A DNA stretch of 64,000 nt from positions 62,001 through 126,000 of the forward strand of contig NZ_JAHWGU010000002.1 in NCBI RefSeq assembly GCF_020873875.1, in the 5' to 3' direction. The notes under the pieces are model-generated. The model did not search any database and had not been told where the DNA came from. It saw only the letters and a program-made list of their open reading frames with translations. The DNA comes from Actinoplanes sp. DH11 (GTDB lineage: Bacteria; Actinomycetota; Actinomycetes; Mycobacteriales; Micromonosporaceae). This document shows, in pieces, positions 6,857 to 14,826 of the stretch; position 1 is the first letter of the stretch; every line of letters starts with the position of its first letter. Both the position numbers and the translations under genes were made by a program.

Positions 6857-9679
6857 TCAGGCGGCGGCCGCCTGCACCGCGGCCGCTTCCGCCTTGCTCA
6901 GCAGCCCGGCCCGTTCCCAGGTGCGCACGGTCGCGGCCACCGCCCGCCGGAACTCGCGGCGGTCCTTGAACGGCGCCCGCGACCACAGTTCGTCGAGGAA
7001 CGTGGTGCCGCGCCCGTCGGCACGGTTCGGGACACCCGAGTCGGTGCCGGCGAAGACGATCAAGGGCTCGGTGCGGCGGACGTACGCGTGGTAGGCGTCC
7101 GCGTCGCCCTGGAAGAACGGCTCGAACGGTACGTCGCCGGCGGTGAACGTGAGTGGCTCGGCACCGGGTCGGACGACCGCGGCCAGGTCACCGCTGAGTG
7201 GCAGGGACGGGTACCAGGACATCGGCAGGTAGTCCGTGCTCGCCGACTTGGCGACGAGCGCGAGCGGCCCGTAGAGCAGCGCCTGCAGGGACGGGTCGTC
7301 GATCGCCCGCTCGGTGCGCAGGCGGTAGGGGAAGCTGATCCGGACGGTGTCGCCGGTGCGCCAGTGCCGCTCCAGGCTGACGTAACCGTCGCGGTTCACC
7401 CGTACACCCTGCCTCTTGGTGTTGACCTCGACCGTGAAGTCGTCGCCCGCCCAGGACGGGACCCGCAGCCGAAGGTCGAACCGGCCGTGACCGGTAATGG
7501 TCAGGGTGCTCGACGGCGTCCGAGGGTAGTCACCGGTCTGCGTGATCGTGAGTTTCCGCGCCGTCCAGTGCAGGGTGGACGGGATGTAGAGGTTGACGTA
7601 GAGCGTGTCACTCCCGGCCGACCGGAAGTAGATGGTGTCCTGATATTTCGTATGGTTCTCCAGGCCGGTGCCACCGCAGCACGTGCCGGTGTTGCCGTAG
7701 CCGCGCCGCACACCCGGCCCCACCGGCACCATGTAGGTGACAAGCGGATTCGTGGTGCTGTCGGTGTCCTGCCGGGACGCCAGGATCTGGTTGACCAGCG
7801 CCTTCTCGTAGTAGTCCATGAACCGGCCGTCGGGGGTGTGCGAGAACAGGTTCCGGGCCACCTTGAGCATGTTGTACGCCGCACACGACTCGGCGTTCGT
7901 CGTGGTCACGATGCTGCCCGCGATCACGTCCCGCTTGCGGAACACCTCGCCCTGCCCGGTGCCGCCGTGCAGGTAGGTCCGGTGCGGCACCACCATGTCG
8001 AAGAAGTTCGCGGCAGCCGTCCGGTAATCGGCGTCGGCACCGTTCTCGTAGAGGCGCAGATAGCCGAGGAACTGCGGGATGTGCTGGTTGGCGTGCTTGC
8101 CGTCGAGGCTGTCGATATCGGCCACGCAGTCGGCGAGCAGGGTGGTGTTGTCGAAGTACCGCGCGGTGTCGAGGAACGTCCGGTTGCCGGTCAGCGCATA
8201 CAGGTCGGCCATCACCTCGTTCATCCCGCCGTACTCCCCCGCGATGTAGAGCGACCACATCCGGTCGAGCTGCTCGCGCGGCAACCTGCTGAGCCGGCTG
8301 TGCACCCACTCTCCCATGCCGCGCACGACATCGAGGGCTGTCGCGTTCCCGGCGAGCGTGTGGGCGTCCAGCAACCCCCGCATGATCTTGTGGCAGGTGT
8401 AGTAGGGCGCCCAGATCGCCGGATACGTCGTGAACTGTTCGAGCAGGATGAACTGCGTCTCCGGGTACGCCGCCAGGAAGCCGGCGTGGCTGGGCCCGGC
8501 CGGACCACCGGCGCCCGTGACGACCGCCGCGTCCCAGCCCCGGCCGGACGCGTCGGCGACCGTCGTGCCCTCCGTCTCGTCGAACCGGTACCAGGCCAGG
8601 TTGCCCCGCCCCTCGCCCCGGTGCAGGGCGGCGACCTCGGCTGCGGACAGCGCCCGGTCGAACAGGTGGAAGTCGTCCACCGCGCCCTTGAGGGTGGCGT
8701 CGCCGTACTGCGAACGGCCGATCCAGTTGTTCTTCGGCGCACCCAGGCTCGCCGGGGTCAGCGTCATCGCCGGGTTCGTGCCGGCCACCTCGCCGTTCAC
8801 ATACAGCGTGCCGGCCTGACCGGTAAGGGTCACCGCCACATGCACCCACCCGCCGACCGGCAGCGGCGTCGCCGACGTGATGCGCTGCTCGCCCCCGCTG
8901 CCACCCGTGGTGATCGCGAACCGGGGCCCGGCGCCGTCGTGGGCGGTCAGGAACATGTTCGCGGCGGTGCCGGTGCCGAAGTCGAACACCCGCGACCAGG
9001 TGCGCATCTCGTCCAGCCGCACCCACACCGCGATCGTCGCCTCGGTCAGACCGTCCACGGTGGCGTCCGGCAGACCCACGTACTGCCCGTCGCCGTTCAG
9101 CTGCAACGCCCCGCCGCTGCGCCCGGTCGTCCACGTCGCCGGCGGTGGCGGGGTGCCCGGCCGGCCGACCTGCGCGTTCCAGGCGTCCTGACACTCCTTG
9201 AGCGCCCCCACGACGTAGTCGAGTTTCTCCTTGAAAACCGCCTCCCCGGTGTCGGCCCAGGCCTGCGCGAGCATCGAGACGAAGTGCCCGCTGTAGTGCC
9301 CGCGCAGATTCCCGGTCGCGTCGTCCCAGCCGCCGGGCGGCTGCGCGCCCCGGGTGTCGAGACCGGCGGCGGCGCGAAAATTACTGACAATGCGATCAGC
9401 GGGGTACGCCCTCGCGTACGCCAGCATGCGGTCGCGCTTCTCCGTGAAGACGCTGGGGAGCAGATCGACCTGGTGCAGATCGAAGGGCACGGCCTTCCAC
9501 GACTTCGGCACCGGCAAGCCGTTGACCCGGGCCCCGCCGCGGACGCCCGGCCCGCCCGGAACCGCGGCAGCGGCCGGCATCGGGGCAGCGGCAGGCGTCG
9601 CCGCGCCGATCAGGGTGGTGCCGGCGGCGGCCGCGCCAAGTTGCAACAGGCTCCGCCGGGACATCGAGGTGTCGGTCAT
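6857..9679 (-). CDS. Secreted GH127 beta-L-arabinofuranosidase-like enzyme with LamG insert
   Basis: 940 residues from ATG 9679 (SD AAGGGGAG). SRRSLLQLG is a Tat signal. The GH127 (DUF1680) barrel is split: its start (about residues 60-175) is followed by a LamG/concanavalin-type domain (about 180-355, GGALQLNGDGQYVGLP ... WVHVAVTLTGQAGTLYVNG ... ALSAAEV), and the barrel then resumes. The zinc/nucleophile set known for family member HypBA1 is present as E597-x-C599 (NAESCAAYN) and C667-C668 (TCCGGTGLEN). Role: removing L-arabinofuranose from plant wall glycans outside the cell, which fits the nearby pectate lyases. A terminator hairpin follows. Substrate linkage is not determined. Confidence 0.88.
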   Translation of the reverse strand: MTDTSMSRRSLLQLGAAAAGTTLIGAATPAAAPMPAAAAVPGGPGVRGGARVNGLPVPKSWKAVPFDLHQVDLLPSVFTEKRDRMLAYARAYPADRIVSNFRAAAGLDTRGAQPPGGWDDATGNLRGHYSGHFVSMLAQAWADTGEAVFKEKLDYVVGALKECQDAWNAQVGRPGTPPPPATWTTGRSGGALQLNGDGQYVGLPDATVDGLTEATIAVWVRLDEMRTWSRVFDFGTGTAANMFLTAHDGAGPRFAITTGGSGGEQRITSATPLPVGGWVHVAVTLTGQAGTLYVNGEVAGTNPAMTLTPASLGAPKNNWIGRSQYGDATLKGAVDDFHLFDRALSAAEVAALHRGEGRGNLAWYRFDETEGTTVADASGRGWDAAVVTGAGGPAGPSHAGFLAAYPETQFILLEQFTTYPAIWAPYYTCHKIMRGLLDAHTLAGNATALDVVRGMGEWVHSRLSRLPREQLDRMWSLYIAGEYGGMNEVMADLYALTGNRTFLDTARYFDNTTLLADCVADIDSLDGKHANQHIPQFLGYLRLYENGADADYRTAAANFFDMVVPHRTYLHGGTGQGEVFRKRDVIAGSIVTTTNAESCAAYNMLKVARNLFSHTPDGRFMDYYEKALVNQILASRQDTDSTTNPLVTYMVPVGPGVRRGYGNTGTCCGGTGLENHTKYQDTIYFRSAGSDTLYVNLYIPSTLHWTARKLTITQTGDYPRTPSSTLTITGHGRFDLRLRVPSWAGDDFTVEVNTKRQGVRVNRDGYVSLERHWRTGDTVRISFPYRLRTERAIDDPSLQALLYGPLALVAKSASTDYLPMSWYPSLPLSGDLAAVVRPGAEPLTFTAGDVPFEPFFQGDADAYHAYVRRTEPLIVFAGTDSGVPNRADGRGTTFLDELWSRAPFKDRREFRRAVAATVRTWERAGLLSKAEAAAVQAAAA

Positions 9680-9925
9680 GAACGCTCCCCTTCCGCGGTT
9701 CACAGACACCCGGAACCGACAGTTCGCATGTTTCGGTGGCGGTGCAGCGAGCAGGGTTTCTCCAGGTGAGCAGAGCGGAATGCCTACCGAAAAGGTTTTC
9801 ACAAACGTAACGACGGGGATGCGTTCTCGTCAAGACCTTCGATATAGAGCCAGGTCAGCACCACCGTTCCCAGGCCGGCGACAGCCGCACCGGATCACGT
9901 CACACCGGCACGGCCCAATCGGCGC

Positions 9926-10703
9926 ATGCCCGAGTTCTTCATCAACCTGGGACCTGTCAACGCACCGTCCGGTGTGCTGGTGCTCGGCAGCTGACGACCG
10001 GCCGTTGAGGGTGCGGGCGAGTACCTCGACGTCACCGTTCGACGGGAAGCCGGCGATCGCGACGCTGGAGATCGGTCTCGGACTTCCATGGCCCGGTCTG
10101 CCGGCACCGCTCCCGCCGGGGGACCTGCCGGTCGACCGGTGCGGCATGGTCATCGGCGACGCGGCGGGGCTGGACGCCTGGACGGGATCGGCGGGCGAAT
10201 CGGCCGACGGGCTCGCCGACGTCACCTACTGGGGCCGATACGCGGACGACGCGCACGCGCAGTTCGGCGGCGAACGGATCGCACAGCACGGCGCCGACGC
10301 ACCACACGGGTGGCTCGACCTCCCGCTGGCCGAGACAACCGCACGAGCGGCCGAACTCACCGCCTGGCGCGACCGCACCCACGGTAACGGCCTCATCGCC
10401 TCGATCGACGAACACACCGACTTCTACCGATGCGGGCGGGCCGGGTGGCACCATCCGCTTCGTGTCGGAGCGATCGAGCTCGGCGGCTGCCGGGTACTCG
10501 GCATCCCGTGGGACGCGGGCGACCACTCGATGAGGCACGGGGGTGAGCGAGCCGCCGGTCAGGTCTATCCGGTCTCGCTCGCAGCCGACGAGTCGGGCGA
10601 GATGTTGATGCGATGGGTCATCCCGCCCTACGACTACGACGCCGACGCCCAGGCGCCAGCCCACCGGCGATCGCCGACGCTCGTTACTTGGGCACGTTGT
10701 TGA
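9926..10703 (+). pseudogene. Unrecognised protein, probable frameshift near its N-terminus
   Basis: ATG 9926 reads MPEFFINLGPVNAPSGVLVLGS and meets TGA at 9992. One base later the next frame continues ADDRPLRVRASTSTSPFDGKP and stays open to 10703 with convincing protein character (VDRCGMVIGDAAGLDAW, DVTYWGRYADDAHAQFGG, HPLRVGAIELGGCRVLGIPW). Skipping a single base around 9988-9992 would fuse the two into roughly 258 residues. No family recognised. Without the frameshift the best starts are GTG 10011 or ATG 10146. The 3' end overlaps the convergent lipoprotein gene by 20 bp. Confidence 0.45.
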
Positions 10704-11421
10704 GGTCGACCACGGAGCCCGCCGCCGGCGGCTGGATGTCGGTGATCGGCTCACCGATGCCGCTGTAGACCAGGCCCACGCTGTCCGGAATGTCCATCCG
10801 CACGGGGTACGGCTCACCGATCGTCGCGATGTAAAGGATCGTGCCAGGAGAACCGGAGTCGGTGAGGCCGATCGCCGGAACGCCGTCGATAACCTTCTCC
10901 TCACCCTTGGCCGCTGTTCCGCTGACGGACAGGATCTCGTCGACGGTGCCCACGGAGAACAAGGCCGTGAACGTCTGATCGCCGTCGGCGCCGGAAACCC
11001 ATCGGGAACTGAGGACCTGGCCCACCGCCTTGCCCTGCTGCTCGCCCATGGTGGAGGTGAAGAACTGCTCGTTGCCACGCATGTATTTGTCCTCGCCGAC
11101 GGCGAGAAGTTCCACCTTGATCGGGCCCATCAGCATGGTGCCGGCGAAGTCCGCTCCGTTGATCTTGAAGTCGACCTGGGACGTCTCGCCGCTGTCGACC
11201 ATTTCGCCCTTGACCCGGAACGACTTCGCGGCCGTGAGCGCCGCCCGCGCGCGCGTGAGGATCTCGTCAGCGCTGAGGGCCGCGATGCCGTTGCTCGCAG
11301 GCGCGGACGACACTGCCGGTGAGGCCGGCTCCGCCGGGTCACCCTGGCAGCCCGCGAGCGTGACGGCGGCCAGCGCCACCGCCATCGCACCCGAAGCTGC
11401 CTTGATCGAAAAGTGTCGCAC
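10684..11421 (-). CDS. Lipoprotein, LppX/LprG-like
   Basis: 245 residues from GTG 11421 (SD GGACGGAG seven bases upstream). The lipobox is LAGC, followed by a Pro/Ser spacer. The body has the layout of LppX/LprAFG-type proteins: a first helix LSADEILTRARAALTAAKSFRVKGEM, then alternating beta strands (TSQVDFKINGADFAGTMLMGPIKVELLAVGEDKYMRGN) and a closing strand PVRMDIPDSVG. In mycobacteria such proteins carry lipids across the envelope; here the function is inferred only from the fold pattern. Its promoter must lie in the 65 bp before the dispersed repeat that starts near 11488. Confidence 0.75.
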   Translation of the reverse strand: MRHFSIKAASGAMAVALAAVTLAGCQGDPAEPASPAVSSAPASNGIAALSADEILTRARAALTAAKSFRVKGEMVDSGETSQVDFKINGADFAGTMLMGPIKVELLAVGEDKYMRGNEQFFTSTMGEQQGKAVGQVLSSRWVSGADGDQTFTALFSVGTVDEILSVSGTAAKGEEKVIDGVPAIGLTDSGSPGTILYIATIGEPYPVRMDIPDSVGLVYSGIGEPITDIQPPAAGSVVDLNNVPK

Positions 11422-11487
11422 TGAGACTCCGTCCCTGTCGGCCGCGGAAGTCGATCATCTTCACACGGTGCCGGTGCGCGCCGCACC

Positions 11488-11830
11488 GCCGGGGTGGTGT
11501 CCCCATGGTCTCGTCAAGCAGGTGGCGCGAACCCTTTCTGCCCGTTTTGCACTGTTCAGGGTTGCCGAGCATGGCGCGCTGGATGTTGATGCGGCGGCGC
11601 GCGAGCCGAAGGGGTGCGGCGTGGTGTTGCTTGCCCTCGGCTCCGGTGCGATGCCTGGCCAAGTGGCCGCGGTCGGCTGCGGTCGGCTGCGTTGGGCTCG
11701 CGGGGCGGTGTTGATCTGCTAGCGATGCGAAATCGCGGTTTTGACCCCTTGATCACAGCGATTTCGTAGGGCTAGCAGATCAACATCTCGTCAGGGGCGG
11801 CGCGTCCGGCGCCACTGGGGCCGGGGCCGG
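11488..11830. repeat. Dispersed repeat, copy 1 (long form), with 75-bp hairpin core 11710-11784
   Basis: The core has 27-nt inverted arms (24/27 paired), starting GTTGATCTGCTAGC and ending GCTAGCAGATCAAC, around a 21-nt loop that starts GGTTTTGACC. The left side, from CCGGGGTGGTGTCCC through CAAGCAGG and GCATGGCGCGCTGGATG to CGCTCGGGGC-type flank, matches the reverse complement of 51445-51680. The right flank CATCTCG ... GCGCCACTGGGG is shared with all other copies. No convincing ORF. It starts upstream of the lipoprotein gene and abuts the truncated SARP gene. Confidence 0.9.
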
Positions 11831-11927
11831 GCCGGGGCCGGGCCGGGGGCGCGGGCCGGGGCCGGGGGCGCGGGGTTGGTGCGCGGGCGGCGGGGCAGGA
11901 ACACCTGCGGGCCGAGGGGCTGCACGA

Positions 11928-12563
11928 TCGGTCGCGGTCGGCTCCGGCGGCCGGCGCCTGCTCGCCTACCTCGCGGTCAACGACGGCACGATCGGCCGCA
12001 ACGCCGCCGCGGCCGCGCTCTGGCCCGCCGCCTGCCCGGAACGCGCCGGCGGCAACCTGCGCGGCGTCGTGCACCGCACCCGGCGGGCCGTCGGTGACCT
12101 GCTGCTCGCCGACCGGTTCCACCTCGCCCTGAACCCGGACGCCACGGTCGACCTGTGGACCTGCACGGCGCTCGCCGAAGCCGTCGCCGCCGGAGCCGCA
12201 CGCGCCGACGAGCAGACCCTCATCATCGGCGATCTGCTGCCGGACCAGCAGGAAGACTGGGCGATCATGGCACGGGAGCGTTTTCTGCTCCTGCGCGTAC
12301 GGGCCTTGGAGCACCTCTGCCGCCGCAGCATCCGCGAGCACCGGCCCGCCGAAGCCGTCGCCGCCGGTGCGGCGGCGGCCCGGCTCGACCCGTTCCGGGA
12401 AAGCGTCCACCGGGCCTTGATCGACGCCCACCTGTCCGACGGAGACACGGCCGCGGCGGTGCGCCTCTACCGCTGCTTCCGCTCGCGCATGTGCGAGGAA
12501 CTGCACCTTCGTGCGCCCTCCGATCGGGAGGCCTGGGAATCCACGGTGAACACCGCGCGATGA
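11928..12563 (+). pseudogene. SARP/BTAD-type regulator, 5' truncated next to repeat copy 1
   Basis: From about 11928 the frame encodes the end of an OmpR-type winged helix (SVAVGSGGRRLLAYLAV ... AAALWP ... GGNLRGVVHRTRRAVGDLLL) followed by a complete bacterial transcriptional activator domain (ARERFLLLRVRALEHLCRRS ... RESVHRALIDAHLSDGD). The frame has no ATG or GTG before GTG 12069, which lies inside the DNA-binding domain, and the normal first ~20 residues are replaced by low-complexity sequence coming out of the repeat. Probably a nonfunctional remnant of an AfsR/SARP regulator; a truncated product from GTG 12069 (164 aa) could still be made. Confidence 0.65.
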
Positions 12564-12597
12564 CAGCGGTGTGACGACCGGCGCCGATGCTGAGGGG

Positions 12598-12879
12598 ATG
12601 GCCGCACCGACCGGACCGTTCCCCCACGACGACGAACCCGCCCTGCTCCCGACCGCGGAGTGTGTGCTGACCATGCGGATCGAGAGCGGCCGGCTCCTGG
12701 TGAGCGTGCTGCTCAACCCCGACGTACGCAGCCGGGCGGGCGAGCGCCGCTTCCGGCCCCGCGGCCTGGAGGAGGCGATCCTTCTGGTACGCGACACCGC
12801 CGACCGCCTCCACGATGACGGCTGTGGTGGGTCCGCGTGGCGTTGTGGATCTGCTAGCGATGCGAAATTGCGGTTTTGA
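12598..12879 (+). CDS. Small hypothetical protein running into repeat copy 2
   Basis: 93 residues from ATG 12598 (an in-frame GTG at 12571 is an alternative). The first ~75 residues look like a real small domain (ECVLTMRIESGRLLVSVLLNPDV and RGLEEAILLVRDTADRL). The last ~15 (SAWRCGSASDAKLRF) are encoded by the flank and left arm of the dispersed hairpin, so the original C-terminus was probably lost. It follows the SARP remnant by 34 bp and may once have been co-transcribed. No family recognised. Confidence 0.4.
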   Translation: MAAPTGPFPHDDEPALLPTAECVLTMRIESGRLLVSVLLNPDVRSRAGERRFRPRGLEEAILLVRDTADRLHDDGCGGSAWRCGSASDAKLRF

Positions 12880-12955
12880 CCCCATGATCACAGCGATTTC
12901 GTAGCGCCAGCAGATCCACATCTCGCCATGGGCGGCGTGTCGGGCGCCACCGGGG
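12825..12955. repeat. Dispersed repeat, copy 2 (hairpin core 12845-12919)
   Basis: Same 75-bp core layout, arms 23/27 paired. The outer stem reads GTGGATC/GATCCAC instead of GTTGATC/GATCAAC in the other copies, a compensatory double change that keeps pairing. Left flank GGGTCCGCGTGGCGTT and right flank ATCTCGCCATGGGCGGCGTG match copies 3 and 4. Same orientation as copy 1. Confidence 0.9.
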
Positions 12956-12969
12956 ATGCCGGGATGATG

Positions 12970-13188
12970 CGAGCGGCGGTCCGGGTGCGGCGCTCGCCGG
13001 CGGCGGCCGAGGGGCGGGTGCGAGCGGCGGTCCGGGTGCGGCGCTCGCCGGCGGCGGCCGAGGGGCGCGTCCGGGTGACCGTGAGTGTCGGCTGGTTTGG
13101 CGGGCTGTCACTGGTGGCTATCGGGCCGCGTCCGGGTGACCGTGAGTGTCGGCTGGTCTGGCGGGCTGTCACTGGTGGCTGGGGGGGT
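12970..13188. repeat. Two successive tandem duplications (51-bp and 61-bp units)
   Basis: A 51-bp unit beginning CGAGCGGCGGTCCGGGTGCG is present at 12970 and 13021. It is immediately followed by a 61-bp unit beginning GCGTCCGGGTGACCGTGAGT at 13067 and 13128, the two copies nearly identical. The whole stretch fills the space between repeat copy 2 and the end of moeA. No supported gene lies here. Confidence 0.9.
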
Positions 13189-13238
13189 GTCGCTGTGGGT
13201 CGCGCGCGGTCAGGGAGTTGCTGCGGGGTGGCCCGTCG

Positions 13239-14624
13239 TCAGGGGATGGTCAGCAGGGTGGCCAGGTCGCCGGAGGCCCAGGTGTCCGGCAGCACGGCGA
13301 GCGCGTCGGCCAGAGCGGCCGCGTGCAGACCCGCCGGGCCGCCGTCGGCACCGATCCTGGCCGCCGGAACCGCTGCGCCAGGCACGGGCCCCTCGCCGGG
13401 CATGGGCGGCACGCCGGTGGCGAGGGGCTCGCAGATGACCGGGACGATGCGGACGCCGCCCGGCATCAGTTTCGTCGAGCCGGTGACCGGGACCGCCGGC
13501 AGCGGACCGGCGGAGCGGCCGGCGAGCGCACCCAGCAGCGGCTCGAGCAGGGTGAGCGCGGCTACCAGGCCCGCGAACGGGTTGCCGGGCAGGCTCACCA
13601 CCCAGCGGCCGCCGGGCAGTTCCGCGAGCGCCTGCGGATGACCGGGACGGCAGGCGACGCCGCGGACGTGCCAGGTCGCCTTGCGCTCGCTGAGCAGCGT
13701 ACGCAGGTGGTCGGCCGCCCCCGCCGACGACGAACCGCTGACCACGATGACGTCGGTGCCGGCCCGGTCCAGGGCGGCCGCGAGCGACACCGGGTCGTCC
13801 GGCTGGTGGTGGCGGGCTTCCAGGCGGCCGCCGGCCCGTTCGGTGACCGCCGTGACCAGACCGGTGAACGTGTCGCGCACCTGCCCCGGCCCGGGCATCC
13901 CGGCCGAGACCACTTCGTCACCGGTGACCAGCAGCGTCACGGTGGGCGGCCGCCGCGTCACCACCTCCTCGACACCGGCCTGCAGAGCCGCCGCCACCAA
14001 CGTCGCGGTCACGATCCGCCCGGCCGGCGCCACCGTCGCACCCACCGCAAGCGTCTCCCCCGCCCGCCGGATGTGCGTGCGCCCGCCGATCCGTCCGCGC
14101 ACCGTCCAGCCGATCCGCGCCGGCGCGCCGTGAACGCCGCCCGGCGCCGGCGAGCCGCGAAAGCCATCCGGCACGTCGTGGACGCTCCCCGGCACGTCGT
14201 GGACGCTCCCCGGCACGTCGTGGACGCTCCCCGGTGCGTCGTTGATGCTCCCCGCCGCGTCGAGGTGCGCGTCCTCGTAGGGCAGCACCGCCTCCGTGCC
14301 CACCGGCACCGGCGCGCCCGTGGCGATCTCGACGGCCTCACCGGACCGCAACGTGGGCACGTCCACCGGCGCGCCGGCCAGGATCAGGCCGGTGACCGTC
14401 CACGGGCCGGGGCCGGCGACCGCGTACCCGTCCATCGCGGCGTTGTCGAAAGCGGGCACCGCGCGTACGCAGGTGATCTCCTCGGCCAGGACCTGACCGC
14501 CTGCCGTGACCACCGGCGCGGGCCGGCCGGGCAGCGGCGTGGCCAGGGTGCGGGCCAGGGTGTGCGCCTGCGTCCACGGCGTGTTCCGGCTCGCGTCCCC
14601 GCCCTGCCGCGGCGCTGCGTTCAC
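13239..14624 (-). CDS. moeA: Molybdopterin molybdenumtransferase
   Basis: 461 residues from GTG 14624 (SD GTGAGGGG). MoeA inserts molybdate into adenylylated molybdopterin in the cytoplasm. Family signatures: PAFDNAAMDGYAV, GAPVPVGTEAVLPYED, the MoCF-domain TGDEVV, and SLPGNPFAGLVA. The usual TGG-S-G motif reads VSGSSSAG, a mild deviation. Oddly, domain II contains a heptapeptide repeat, GSVHDVP three times and then GSINDAP, coded by a 21-bp tandem repeat. It diverges from the FAD-protein/modABC unit with an AT-rich palindrome between them, consistent with joint control by molybdate. Confidence 0.93.
   Translation of the reverse strand: MNAAPRQGGDASRNTPWTQAHTLARTLATPLPGRPAPVVTAGGQVLAEEITCVRAVPAFDNAAMDGYAVAGPGPWTVTGLILAGAPVDVPTLRSGEAVEIATGAPVPVGTEAVLPYEDAHLDAAGSINDAPGSVHDVPGSVHDVPGSVHDVPDGFRGSPAPGGVHGAPARIGWTVRGRIGGRTHIRRAGETLAVGATVAPAGRIVTATLVAAALQAGVEEVVTRRPPTVTLLVTGDEVVSAGMPGPGQVRDTFTGLVTAVTERAGGRLEARHHQPDDPVSLAAALDRAGTDVIVVSGSSSAGAADHLRTLLSERKATWHVRGVACRPGHPQALAELPGGRWVVSLPGNPFAGLVAALTLLEPLLGALAGRSAGPLPAVPVTGSTKLMPGGVRIVPVICEPLATGVPPMPGEGPVPGAAVPAARIGADGGPAGLHAAALADALAVLPDTWASGDLATLLTIP
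14170..14253 (-). repeat. 21-bp tandem repeat inside moeA
   Basis: Four units: three identical copies on the plus strand of GGCACGTCGTGGACGCTCCC plus C (14170, 14191, 14212) and one diverged copy (14233). In frame, so they lengthen the protein by whole heptapeptides. Confidence 0.93.
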
Positions 14625-14705
14625 GAATCACCCCTCACCTGACGGTCCGTGCCGGGCAACCGCCCTCAAGATCAAGGTAACATCGGCGACCGGCGGACCA
14701 GATAG

Positions 14706-14722
14706 CCTATAAAAACTATAGG
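14706..14722. promoter_or_regulatory. AT-rich palindrome between moeA and the mod unit
   Basis: CCTATA AAAAC TATAGG, a perfect 6-bp inverted repeat with a 5-bp spacer in otherwise very GC-rich DNA. It lies 82 bp before moeA's start and ~55 bp before the leader ORF. It is a candidate operator or promoter core, possibly for a molybdate-responsive regulator; regulator unknown. Confidence 0.5.
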
Positions 14723-14775
14723 TTTTATGGTTTGCTGGAAATCGCGCGACGAGGCGCCGAGGAACGGGAGGAAAG

Positions 14776-14826
14776 ATGCCGAGCGTCTGTACCAGGCGGC
14801 CACCGATCCGGGCGGCACGCCGGTGA
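14776..14826 (+). CDS. 16-codon leader ORF coupled to the FAD protein
   Basis: ATG 14776 follows an ideal SD (GGGAGGAAAG) and reads MPSVCTRRPPIRAARR then TGA at 14824-14826. The stop overlaps the GTG start of the next gene (GTGA). Size, position, single Cys and TRR resemble the small leader peptides found upstream of actinobacterial sulfur genes, but the match is loose. It could simply provide translational coupling. Confidence 0.45.
   Translation: MPSVCTRRPPIRAARR

Noticed and set aside
6500..9769. 1089-codon plus-strand open frame opposite the GH127 gene
   Set aside because: It mirrors the strong GH127 coding frame, has no signal, domain or SD, and crosses the terminator hairpin.
11488..11756. 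Small ORFs in the long repeat copies as transposase fragments
   Set aside because: The two copies' translations are similar only because the DNA is repeated. No DDE or other transposase motif is visible.
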